Of a DNA stretch of 64,000 bases, positions 22,690 to 33,615 are shown piece after piece (the stretch's first letter is position 1; the number at the start of each line of letters is the position of its first letter). The notes under the pieces were generated by a model. It had not been told where the DNA came from. It did no database searches and saw nothing but the letters and a program-made list of their open reading frames with translations. The stretch comes from Pseudocercospora fijiensis CIRAD86. Lineage: Eukaryota; Ascomycota; Dothideomycetes; Mycosphaerellales; Mycosphaerellaceae. The stretch spans positions 1,684,507 through 1,748,506 of the forward strand of contig NW_006921539.1 of NCBI RefSeq assembly GCF_000340215.1, read 5' to 3'. Made by a program: the position numbers and the translations under genes.

Positions 22690-25600
22690 CCTTAGCCTTC
22701 TTCTTGTTCTTTATACTAGTCTAATACTTATCTAATAACTTAGTTATATCTTTAAAAGAGGCTTTAGCTTCCTACGAGTCCTATTTAGGTAAATAGCCTT
22801 GCTATCTTAGGAGGTATTCCTTCTTGCCTTGCCTAGTTCGATGCTTTAGGATACGTTCTATAGACTATAGCTCTTTACTATTAGCTAGTATGTCCTCGGA
22901 TTTAGTAGGCGTTTTATCGCCTTCGCGCTAATAGTATAGTTTAAGGAGGGATACGTAGAAGGTGTCGTAGATAGTGTAATAAGGAGGAAGCTACAACTAA
23001 TAGGCCTATACGGAGGAGCCTTTAACTTCTCGGATACAGAATAGGCTAATATATCTCGGTGCGAGCTTAGGCCTTATTTTGCTATTAGGGGATAGGTGTT
23101 TGCGGATACGGAGGTTCTTCGTGCTAAGTATAACTATATCGCCTTGTTTAAAGGTTATTAGCGTATAGTATTTGTTATAATAAGCCTTCTAATAGGCCTA
23201 GGCCTTTGCTAGTTTGTTAGCTATCTTAGCGTAAATTTCTCGTATCTTTTAAACCCTCTTAATAGCTGCTAGTGTCTTAGGTACTTAATGCGCTTCCCTT
23301 TCCTTACGCTCGGCCTCGAGCGAGGTAAATAGATCCTATAGCAAGGCAGCGTTTTGGCCTATTATAGCTATGTATAGTAAAACCTTAGTTAATAAGTGTA
23401 CGCTATTGTTATATACGAATTCCGTAGGCTATAGGAGATTGACCTAATCCTCGGGGTTCTTATTAATATAGCTGCGTAGGTACTGCTATAGGGTAGCATT
23501 CTGCCTCTCTATTTAACTATTAGTCTATAGATAGAAGGCTGTTAATAACTAATACTTTAGTCTTAGCTATAGGCATATTTCGCTCTAATAGTGCGATATT
23601 AGTATCGATCTACGATTAGACACTATCCCCTTAGGGGTTCCCTAATAGGTACAGAAGATATTAGTCTATAGCGCCTCTGCTATATTAATAGCAGTCTAAT
23701 CCTTGCGCGCCGGGATATATCGAGCGCCTTTAGTAAATCGATCTACTATAATAAGGATAGTATTATATACGTCCTTGCTACCTCTACGCTTAGTAGGAGG
23801 AAGGCCTATAATAAAATCTATTATAAGCTCTGCGAATAGCTTCCTAGGAATAGGAAGTAAAGACAACTCGCTAAATAGCAAGTGCTTTAGTGCTTTAATA
23901 CGCTAGCATACTACGTAGGTCTATACGTATTCTTTTATATGCCGTTTACTATTCGGCTAGTAGTATATACGCGATAGTAGCTCGTGCGACCTCTCTATAC
24001 TATAGTAACTAGCGAGCTTACCATTATAGTGCCTCTTTAAAAGCTCTTGTCTAATCGATTGTTTAGCGGGGATATAGTATCTACCCTTAAACTTTAAGTA
24101 ACCCTTATCGTCGATCGACTAGTTATTACTCTTACTAGATTAAGTCGCCCGTCTACTTACAAGCCTATTAATACGGTCGACAGCAAAGGCGTCCCTCTAC
24201 TAAGTACGTAATAGCTTATCTATAAACGATTAACTATCCCTAATTGTAAGGTTATTTAATAGTACCCTCGCTATTAAACGAGGTACGTATTGTATATATC
24301 TAATAGCACTAGTAGCTAGAACTACTATAACCTCTTCTATAGTACTATCGCTATATAGGCTATTACTATAGATAGCAATATCTTTAATCGAGTTATTATA
24401 GCTCGAGCGATCTACGTCCTTTCTAACGCGTACTAGAAGAACGATAACTCCGCTATAGTATTTGTTGTCGCCGCGGGGTCCGGAAGTCCGCTTATTCTAC
24501 GCTTACTTATTAATAATACGGGCTATAGCAATCTTATGCTATAGGGTTAGAAACAATAAATTAATAGATTGCTAAGTCTCGCTATCGTAATTAGGCCGCC
24601 TCGATAGGCTATTAGTAGGGTTACTTACGCCTAGCTAGTATAATATATTAAAATCGAACCTAGCGAGGTAGACGGCCTATCTAGCCTATCGACCTATAAC
24701 CCTTATAACCTTAGTAATACTACGTAGGTTGTTATAGTCTGTATAGACCTAAATTGTATACTAAGCACTATTAAGATAATAGCGCTAATACTTAAAGGCT
24801 TCTACGATTGCTAAGAGCTCTTGCTTATAGGTTTTATATCGACGCTCTATATCGATTATCTTCCGTAAAAAGAAGGCAATTAGGTGCTAGTAATAGTTAT
24901 TATCTAATTGCTATAATATAATAGCCGATATAGCGAACTGTAAAGCGTTAGTCTTAATTCGGATCTACTTACTTAGTACGAAATAGTGCAATAGGGAGAC
25001 TTTAGTAAAGCGTTACTTTAAACCGTTAAAAGCGGCTTATGCTTTGTTAGTCTATTTAAACTCTCTAGATAGGTTAGCCTTGGTTTTAGTAAGCTTAGTT
25101 AGGGGCATTATATGCCGTAAATAGCCCTTAATAAAACGACGGTAGAAGTTAGCAAAACCGAGGAACGACTATAGCTCCTTAATTAACGTAGGAATAGGCT
25201 ATTTAGTAATTGTTTTAATCCGATCGGGATTAGCCTTAACACCCTCGGTTAATACGAGGAAGCTAAGGAAGGCTACCTCTTTAGTAGCAAAGGTGTATTT
25301 AGAAGGCTTGTAATACAAGCTATAGGCCCGTAGGCGGTTAAGCACCTTACGTACGGCGGCCTAATATTCCGCAATATTAGGCGAATAGGTATAAACTAGG
25401 ATGTTATCTAGGTAAACTATACAGAGATAGTCTAATAGGCCCGAAAGGGCCCGATTAATATAGGACTAGAATGTTGCAGGGGTATTAGCTAGCCTAAATA
25501 GCATAACTAAGTACTCGAAATAGCTATAGCGAGTACGGAAGGCTGTTTTCTATTCGTCGCCCTTACGAATGTAGATACGATAGTACGCATCCTTAATGTC

Positions 25601-26560
25601 TAGTTTAGTATAGTAGTAAGCGCTAGAAAGGCGATCGAGGGTCTTATTAATAAGCGGGAGTAGACAGCGGTCCTTAATAGTAACAGTATTAAGCCTACGA
25701 TAATCGATATATAGGCGTAGGCTACTATCCTTCTTCGGTACGAATAGGATAGGTATACTAGTAGGGCTGTTACTATACTAAATTCGACTATTAGCTAGGT
25801 TCTTATCTAGGTATTTACGCAATATAGCGAGTTTACGCTTACTAAGGTTATAGAGTAGCCTAAAGGGGACCTCTTTGCCCTCTATAATATTAATCTTATA
25901 ATCCGTCTCTTTAAATATAAGCAATGTCGATACTAGGTAGTATTTAAATATATTAATATAGGTCTCTCGAATAGGCTATAGTATACGAGCAAGCTAATTA
26001 GGGTCTATACTATTAGGGGGTACAGGTTTATCGTTATTACTACCGAGTAGATCGGTAGTCGGGTTAGCTAAGGCAGAGGCTAGTATTAGGTTGCTAATAA
26101 ATAGGACCCTAATATCGTTAGGGCACTCGCTAACATTAATATGTTTAATGTCCTCTTTCCTAGCGATTCTAAATCGCTACTATTAAAGGCCTAAGTCTAT
26201 AGTTATAGCGTAGTGCTTAAGGACAGGGTTGCTAATAATAATAGTAGCTCCCCTATATAGCTAGTCTATATCTACTACGTAGGCAGTAAAGTCTAGTAGG
26301 CGCTTATTGCCGAGGTCGTCTTTTAGAACTATAGGAATATAGTAGGCCCTATAAGTTAAGTACCGAGCGTTATTAAACTAAATAAGGGTTAGTAGGTTAG
26401 CCCTAGGCAATTGTCGAAGGTCTAATTACTTAGCTAGGCGATAGCTAATAAGGGCACTAACTGAATTTCCTAGATCTAGTATAACCTTAGTCTTATAATT
26501 AGTACTATACGAGTCCGATACGAGACAGGTGCGTATAATAGCTAGTACAATGTCGATAGT
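22690..26560 (-). pseudogene. Gypsy pol (protease, RT, RNase H, integrase, chromodomain), RIP-inactivated
   Basis: On the minus strand: protease ILDLGNSVSALIS (about 26470-26500); [22 protein letters not shown] (about 25690-25750) and catalytic box YLDNILVY (about 25405, family YLDDILVY, so one catalytic Asp is now Asn); RNase H to integrase linker TDYNNLRSITKVI (about 24720); integrase core DFIIGLPPT then TILIIVDRFTKGARYIP (23696-23881, the longest open stretch); and a C-terminal chromodomain EYLLR.QGYLPK.DS.EAKA (about 22750-22830) in which the former Trp codons are TAG. The C-terminal chromodomain places it among chromoviruses. Confidence 0.85.
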
Positions 26561-26599
26561 CTTACGCCGTACGAGGCTAATAGTTAGTATAGCGCTTAT

Positions 26600-28190
26600 T
26601 CTTTTTTCGAAGGTTAGCCTATAGGGGTAGCGTTAGCTACTAAGAGGTACTTTCGGTGCTTAGCGATAGTACGGTCGACTCGGGCCTAGTCCCTAGGTTT
26701 GTCGCATTAGCCTAGTAGATAGCTAGTGCTATCGCAATTAAAGCATTTCAATCTAGTTAGGGGATTGCTATAGCCGCTATTGCTACTATTATTAGTTAAG
26801 CGATTAGTACTATAGGGATACGAGCCCCTTCTACGGCCCCTATTACGGCCTCCTCTATATAGCCGTCGGCTACGGCCTCTTCTACGGTCGTTGTTACTGT
26901 TCCTATTATTAGTATTATTATCTTAGTAGGAACCTTAGTTTCCTCCGCGAGTACCGCGGTTGCTACGGTTAGTACTAGCTAGTCGGATCCTTAATTCTAG
27001 TCGTTACTAGAGCTAGACAGCTCGTTTAGCTGTTTCTACCTCGACTATAAATTAAATGCGTATTAGGTTAGCCTATTTAAATATACGACGGCGGTCTAAT
27101 TCGAGGATAAGCTCCTATCTAAGTTTTAGGCGTATCTCGGAGATCTATATAGAATTAGTCTTAGCCGGAAGGTTATCCTCGAGGGTCTTTAAATAGGCCT
27201 CGAATAAGCGAGCCGATTGATTAGTCTTCTGTTTAGCTCGAAGATACAGGTCCTAAGTATATTATTGCCTTAGTATAGGGTTTCTAAGGGTGTCTAGTAT
27301 AATAGTTTTGTAGGTTTGCTACTAAATAGCAGTCTAGTTATTAAGGGAGTCGAAATAATTATCCTATATACGCTTTAGGTCGCTATTAATATACTATATA
27401 GCGTAGACAACTAGTAAATAGTCGTCTAGAAGAGCCCTTAGTATATTTCGCTAGTTAAGCTTACAATTACGTATATAATTATTGTATTGCTTGCGACTAG
27501 AGCCGTTAAACACAGTATAGTCCTTAAGCTTAGCATCCTTCCTCTTCTAAATAGATAATAAAGAAGGTCCTACTATAGGTTTAGTTATCGGAGCTTCCTA
27601 AAGGCGGCGAAGTTCGAGGAGGTCGTCCTTTAGCTATTATTCTTAGCGTAGGGCAGTAAGCCTGTTTTAGGTAGCTTCTTAAAGTCTCCCTACTAGTTAA
27701 GGACTAAAGGCTAGTTAGCTATATCGACGATTAACAATGTTATTAAGAATATCGTCGATAGGTAATTCTAGATTGTTACCTAGAATTATAGGTTCTTTAG
27801 TAGGCCCTCCGGTAGGCTCTTTAGCGGGCACTTTAGTAGGCACTATGCTACTAGAGTTGTTATTACTAGCGCTGCTAGCGGCGCCGCGGTTGTTGTTGCT
27901 TTATAATAAGCCGGCTATTATAATAGGGGGTAATACTAATAATATATTATTAGCCCCTAAGATACGGATATAGCGGAATTAGTAGATATCGGTCTAGTAC
28001 GATTGACTCGGTATAATAGGCCGTATAGAAGGCCTTGCTTGATAATTAGTACAGTTGTTTTAATAGACTAGTACGTATAGGTCCCGTTCTTTAGGCATAA
28101 TATAGTTAAATCGATAGTTTTCGTAGCTATACCGCTAAAAGCTTAAAATAAGGACTATCTAGCTACTGCCCTTAAAGGGTAGATCGAATA
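26600..28190 (-). pseudogene. Gypsy gag region, RIP-inactivated
   Basis: It lies between the 5' LTR and protease on the minus strand. A zinc-knuckle relic reads CFNCDSTSYL near 26715-26750, where the family has C..C....H....C; the His codon is now Tyr (CAC to TAC). The rest is capsid-like coding sequence broken by TAG/TAA. Confidence 0.6.
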
Positions 28191-28193
28191 CTG

Positions 28194-28390
28194 TATAAGA
28201 AGGGTTATATTAGTAGGTAGATAGGGTAGTAGTAGGTATAGGTAGTATTCGATAAGGCTCTAGGAGGAGAGGGAGGAAGGTAGGAGAGTTAGCCTATTGC
28301 TAAGCGCTAAGCCCTGCCTAAGGCACTAAGACCCTAGCTTTACTCGGTCTAGTTATATACCAATTACGTATAGCCTCTTTAGCCCTAACA
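28194..28390 (-). repeat. Gypsy 5' LTR, intact 197 bp
   Basis: The minus strand starts TGTTAGGGCTAAAGAGG and ends CTTATA. It is flanked on the outside by the TACGC target duplication (28391-28395). It carries the uninterrupted hAT target site CGTATAGC near 28366. Confidence 0.88.
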
Positions 28391-30260
28391 TACGCCGTTG
28401 CGGTTAACTCTCGTAAGCTAGAGAGTTAGTAGTATATTCGCTATTCTTCTAAAGATCTATATTGCTAGTATAACTATAGACCTAACGACGTTGTCTTATT
28501 AACTAATATGCGTGTCCGTACGAGGTCTTAGTAATTCCTTAAGCAACTAGAGCGATTATAGTAGTTACGAATGCTAACCTCGAAGATTCTAGCCTATTTC
28601 CGAGGGTAGGGAGTTATTCTAAATCTATACGATATATATAATATTGCTTTTAACCGTAATACTATCGCGCGAAGAGAGTTAAACTAGGCCGAGAGAATAG
28701 TAAAGTTATTAGACGAGAATTCAATCTTCTACGAGATAACAACTAATCCTAAGAATAGTGCAATTCGGTTAATAGTTGCCCTCTATCTATAGTCGCTCTC
28801 TGCCTATAAGGATACGCTATATATTATCTATTTAGACACGACTTATAGTACTAATCTATACAACCTCGAGTTGCTAGATATTATAGCCGCTAGACCGATA
28901 AATAATACGATTAAACTCGGTATTAGGCTTATTAAACCGAAGCCTAACAAAGCGGCCTTTATATAGCTATTATAGTCTATCCGGAATAGCTTCGAGAAGC
29001 ATAGTTGTCTACTACCTATTGTCTTTAGCACTAACCGTAAAGCGGCTCTTATATTAGCTATTAACGAGGTATATCTAGAATCTAAGAATATCGTCTGCGA
29101 CTAGTACCTATAATAAGATATATTAACTCGAGTGCGTAAAGAACGAGGCGACTTTGTATAGGTAAAGGCTAACGATAGCTCGTAGACCAACAGTCCAAGG
29201 ACTACTTAGTTTATAAAGCTGTTTACTTATATAGTCTAGAGTTAGACCGAGGAAGAATTTAACGATAAGGCTTATAAGCTAGACAACGTGTTTCTATAGT
29301 TTAAGTCCTATCTAAATAACAACTAGTAGTATTATAAGGAGAGGATTGTCTACTTCTAGACTAACTAAGTAATGCACTTTAGCTATAAAACAACGTTACG
29401 AGTCGAGGCAACCTACGGTCGGATTAAGGAGTAGTTAAACTATAGCAGTCGATACGATATCTTTACCCTCTTCGAGTCGCTTCTTAACTAGTAGTACTAA
29501 GGCTACGACCGCTGCCGTGCTATACTCGCTAATAACCTAAAGCGCTGTTCTAAGGCCTTAATCGGTCTATTCTAGTCTTCTATTACTCGAGTTATTAGCG
29601 ACTATTGCCTTCTCGAAGTATAGGCTCTATACTCGCGTACTAACTCGCTTTTAAAGGCTATAGTTAATGCTAATAGCAACGAGATTAAGCACTTGGCTTA
29701 CTCGTATTCTTGTCTATAGTGCCGCTGCAACGACTACCTATCTAAGACTTATAGCTATCTATATCTTTACGATATTATAAAGCTTTTAGAGATAGAGGAT
29801 AGCCGCGTAGTGCTATTGCCTTCTTACTTCTACGCTTACTAGTTTGTCGACTTCCGAAAGGTACGGCTCCTCGACTCGTATCGTATTCGAGAGCTATAAG
29901 TAATCTATAGCAACCGCAAACCTCTTACTAGCGGAGCGACGTTGTATATAACAAAGCGTATAGTAACGGCTCGAGAACTAGACGACTTAAATAAGATAGT
30001 AGTAGCTAAGAAGCAGAAGACAGCAATAGCAAGGACCGTAGACTTTATATTAGAGCTAGGCGTATCTCTTACTTAGTTAAGGACTACTATTGCTTACTAT
30101 AAGTGCGTTAAGAGCTAATGCCGTACTTAGTTATACCCTTACTAGAAGGCTAACCGTACCTATAGACCTGCCTATTACCCTATAGGCTTTAACTATTATA
30201 ATCTATAGTAAGAAGCACTTCTAGTTAAACTACAACCTCCTTCTAAGCTAGACTGTCTAT
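28391..30260 (+). pseudogene. MULE transposase, main part, RIP-broken
   Basis: The forward frame continues from 11242 after removal of the Gypsy element. Recognisable segments are a helix ending in ILNLYDIYNIAFN (about 28610-28650), the catalytic region DTTYSTNLYNLELLDI (about 28836), SIRNSFEKHSCLLPIVFSTN then RKAALILAINEVYL (about 28980-29080), and ATYGRIKE (about 29405) before the C-terminal Cys/His part CRCNDYLSKTYSYLY and VVLLPSYFYAY. The order is that of MULE transposases (DDE with DTTY and ADRE-like boxes). Stops are TAG/TAA at former Trp and Gln codons. Confidence 0.75.
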
Positions 30261-30776
30261 AGTAAGAGGTTAATAACCTTCGAGCGCATAAAGAATAGCG
30301 CACTTAGTAATAGATTAAATATAGCCGACAGTAGGCGGCATTGTTTAAATAGCAATAACGATAGGCTGCTTAGCAACACTACTAGTACTAGTAGCAATAA
30401 CAATAACAATAGTCGCTTATATAGCTAATAGTACGGCTACTTTACTACTAGGTGCTATAATAATGGTACTATTAGTTCACTTAGTAGTAGTATTATATAT
30501 AGTAGTAGGCTAGTTAGCAAATAAGGGACTAATATAAGCTAGTATATATAGCATTACGTAGTTACAAGGCTGTAGGTCGTAATCCGCTTAGACCTAAGTA
30601 GATAGCAACTAATAACACCTTAAATTTTGCTATACTACTAATTTGCTAATAAACTTTAGCTTTATAGCTAGTAGCAGTATAGAAGTAGTTGCCCGGTCGG
30701 TAGTAGTTATAGGGATCCGGAAATCGCTTCCCTACGCGATTTTGTTAGGAATAGCGGATTCTATAATCTACTATAT

Positions 30777-30821
30777 TACTAGGGCTCGGGCGGGTAGCTA
30801 GGGCTCGGGGAAGTAGCGAGG
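30777..30821. repeat. MULE right terminal inverted repeat
   Basis: It is the inverse of 10294-10338 with three C-to-T changes. It is followed by the 9-bp target duplication CCTCCTTTT (30822-30830). Confidence 0.85.
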
Positions 30822-30830
30822 CCTCCTTTT

Positions 30831-31620
30831 AGGCGCTCCGAGTGCTATAGATTCTTCTACGTAATTCTATATCCTTAGGTATCGATACTAACTATATTAG
30901 GTATAGAGAAAGCTTTAGCGGAGCGCCTAAAGCTAAACAATAATAGTAGTAATAATAATATCCTAAAGAAGACTAGTAATCTATATACGACTATTCTTAG
31001 CAATTATAGGCGTAGTACTAATATATCTAATAGCAGTATAGTTACTTATAGCTAGAGTCCGCTAAGAATACTACTATTACTAAGTTATATCTACGGCTAT
31101 AAGCCTATAACGAAGGTAATATTATAGTATAGACTACTAAGCTAAAGCGATAGCTAAATAGCCTATTTGCGTAAGAGCCTAATACTCGACTAGACTAGCT
31201 ATAATAAGATAAGGCGCTACTAGATAGAAATACTATCTATATAATAATTTAGCCCTATCTAGTACCTCCTCGTCGCTACTACGAGTCTATATAAAGCAAG
31301 CGCTATTTCTATAGGCTATAGCGTTCCTAAGAAATCTAACTATTATAGAGGCGCGGTCGCTAGTAGTAAGAATAACTCTATTAAGCTAGAAGAGGTAGAA
31401 GTAGATAGTAGATATAGTAGTTAGCTATTTACTTAATAAGAAAAGGTAGTAGTTATATAATAGATATATAGGCCGATATATAAAGTAATTAATTATATAG
31501 TAGACTCGAGGTTTGCTAAGAGGCTAGATTAAGGTCCTATAGTTATAATTTAGTCGCTAGTATATTAGAAATCTACTGTTTCTTATCCCTTATCGTACCT
31601 ATATTTAGTTTCCTATTGTA
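30831..31620. other. RIP-mutated sequence outside the MULE, origin unknown
   Basis: The sequence beyond the MULE target duplication is as TpA-rich as the transposons, until an abrupt return to host-like sequence near 31620-31640. A perfect 13-bp inverted repeat, TTTAGGCGCTCCG, bounds 30828-30931. I found no transposase or LTR. It is either another small or old repeat, or unique DNA into which RIP has leaked. Confidence 0.5.
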
Positions 31621-33198
31621 TATACTCTATAACATTGCTGTCGTTGAGTTTTACGTACAGCCTACTAAGAAAGTGCGATTTTACGTATAGTTCAAATCCC
31701 CGAGCAGGGGCGAGGGGGAGGCGACTACTTAAGCGAAGCTTCCACATCTCGATCAGATCCTGGATACAGCAAATTACAAGGCTGTCTCTCCCAAAGTCCA
31801 CCAGGACTTCGTGTTTCAAACTTCAAACTCGACAGTCTCGACTTGACTGGTGGCACACACCTCGAGCTGCTTGACCATCACCTCGATTCTGCTCCTTAGT
31901 GGAACGGCTCAAAGTACCGACGCCATGGTTGTAGGGGCATGTCGCCAGCCCTCCTACTTGCGTTGCTTGCTACTTTCTTTGCACAAGGCGACAGCGACTT
32001 TCGCGATGGGAAAGTGAGAATAATAAAGGCGACCATCTTAGGAACCAACTGCTGGAAACATTCCATGCGCTTCCGTCTTACCGAGCGAATTAAATGAGAT
32101 AATAACTTTGCAATGTTAACAGGTGGCTGCTATGTCCCCGCAAGGCCTGATGGTCTGGACTCTGTCACTCTGGAGGCGAGAAGGCGCTGTCAAGAGCAAT
32201 CCCTTCGATGAGCCTCTTCGATTGCCAACCCGCTGCAAAGGTTCGCCCAGACTTTCTCGTGCGATCTGTGTTTACTCTGGTATACTGGAGACGATGTAGA
32301 CCATTTTCAGGTGCCTAGAGTAATAGCCTAAGGTATCTAGAGCTAGGCTATTCTTACTGCTCTGCAGTTATTGTAGGGCCCGTGCTAGGCAACGTTATGC
32401 ATGTTGGTCTGCCTACGCTCCACCGTCGTGCTGTCCGCTGTTGGCTGGCTCCACGGATGATGGATCATTGTTGCACCGGCAAGGGCCATAACGAAGATAT
32501 AGGCAGAATGCTCTCGTTTTACCTACGACGTCTGGGAGCTCCCAACATCCCGCTCCAAGCATTTTCGTCTAGCCTTTCTACTGATGACGAAGCCTAGGCT
32601 GTCCTCTTGGCCAAGAAACAACGGCTCTGCGATAAGCAAGACGGTGTGAGGGCACTGTAGACCCGGTCGACAATATGATCAGGTTTGAGCACGTCCATCA
32701 TGGACTTCGACAGTTGCATGTAAGATGCGCCGTGAACATCTAGTGGTGGTCCCAACTCAAGAGCAGTCGCGCGCATGCGACCTCAGCCCTACAGGGATTT
32801 GGCAAATGCAGCATCGAGATTGCCTAATATAAACCCATTGTATCTGCATTCTGGGTATCATTGCCGACTAGGAACCGATCATCAGAATTCCAACCCCAGA
32901 CTCCGAAGGCGACGAACCCTCAGAATCCACCCATCCATGGTGAAGGCTTAGGATTCGACCTTCACAACGAAAATCAGCCTCTCTCGTCAACCCTACTTCA
33001 TCTCCAGATCCATCTCACCATGGTCCGCCATAACTCATAGCCCTACGGCAGAACACCTAGCTTCAGTAAGGATATCCATTATGCGGAAACGACAGCGATA
33101 AGCCATGCAGAAGGAATGCAATATTCACCTTCCTGTAACTTCTCCCACGTCAGCGTATAGCCCGACGTTTGCATATCTGGACCATCAGCTACGTTACC
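31621..33198. other. Intergenic host sequence, no convincing gene
   Basis: Composition returns to normal here. ORFs are short (under 80 codons), occur on both strands and have no recognisable features. Confidence 0.5.
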
Positions 33199-33615
33199 TT
33201 ATGCAAAGGGCGGCGGTGCGTAGTGAGCATACCCCAGACTCATGCTTCGCCACATGGAATTCCTCTCCTTGTCCTTGGCGCGCGGGTCCTCGTCGTCGAT
33301 GTCTTCTGGTGATGAGGAGAATATGCGTTTGATCCAGCTGCGGGTAGATTTCCGCGAGGTTGAGGAGGTCTTGGTTTTGGTCGTTTTTAGAGATGGCTTT
33401 GAGTCGAATGGACTGCTTGTTCGTATCGAAGAAGCGACATCTGAGGATTGTCTCTCAGTGGAAGACATACAGGGTGACTTCCTGCTTGGCGACATGGTGT
33501 CGGTTGAGTTTGGCCTCGACTTTCTTGACATCTTTTTCGATGTGAAAGGTTGGAACGAATACAGGGATGAGTATGACCGGCCGTAGGATGGTGGCAGTGG
33601 TACACAAAAACTCAT
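33199..33615 (-). CDS. Hypothetical Ser/Lys-rich small protein
   Basis: This is a 138-codon ORF with ATG at 33615 and no intron needed. The product is rich in Ser, Lys, Arg and Pro, with a basic segment STRSWIKRIFSSSPEDIDDE near residues 90-108 that could form an amphipathic helix, and the C-terminal end YAHYAPPPFA. I see no signal peptide or membrane segment and do not recognise a family. Composition differs from random antisense, and the patterned Ser-rich middle suggests a real, probably disordered protein. Nothing nearby indicates its role. Confidence 0.42.
   Translation of the reverse strand: MSFCVPLPPSYGRSYSSLYSFQPFTSKKMSRKSRPNSTDTMSPSRKSPCMSSTERQSSDVASSIRTSSPFDSKPSLKTTKTKTSSTSRKSTRSWIKRIFSSSPEDIDDEDPRAKDKERNSMWRSMSLGYAHYAPPPFA

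Larger units (their letters stand above)
11243..28390 (-). mobile_element. Ty3/Gypsy chromovirus inserted in the MULE
   Basis: The element lies on the minus strand. Its 5' LTR is at 28194-28390 (197 bp). Its 3' LTR is split by the hAT insertion into 11243-11423 and 21423-21438. The 5-bp target duplication TACGC flanks it at 11238-11242 and 28391-28395. The LTR begins TGTTAGGG (minus strand) and ends CTTATA, that is CA mutated to TA. A purine-rich tract (AGAAGGGAAGCG on the minus strand, about 21441-21452) abuts the 3' LTR. The internal region is 6.75 kb and codes for gag, protease, reverse transcriptase, RNase H, integrase and a chromodomain, all with RIP stops. Confidence 0.9.
10294..30821 (+). 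mobile_element. MULE (Mutator-like) DNA transposon, interrupted by nested elements
   Basis: Terminal inverted repeats of 45 bp lie at 10294-10338 and 30777-30821 (42 of 45 identical, with all three differences C in the left copy and T in the right). The element is flanked by 9-bp duplications, CCTCCTCTC at 10285-10293 and CCTCCTTTT at 30822-30830, which differ by two C-to-T changes. A 9-bp duplication is the MULE hallmark. With the Gypsy insertion removed, the MULE is about 3.4 kb. It encodes a transposase on the plus strand whose frame is continuous across the Gypsy insertion point. It inserted about 860 bp upstream of the HDAC start. Confidence 0.88.

Noticed and set aside
27737..27973. 78-codon forward ORF, Leu-rich
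   Set aside because: It is antisense to the Gypsy gag region, and no feature supports it.
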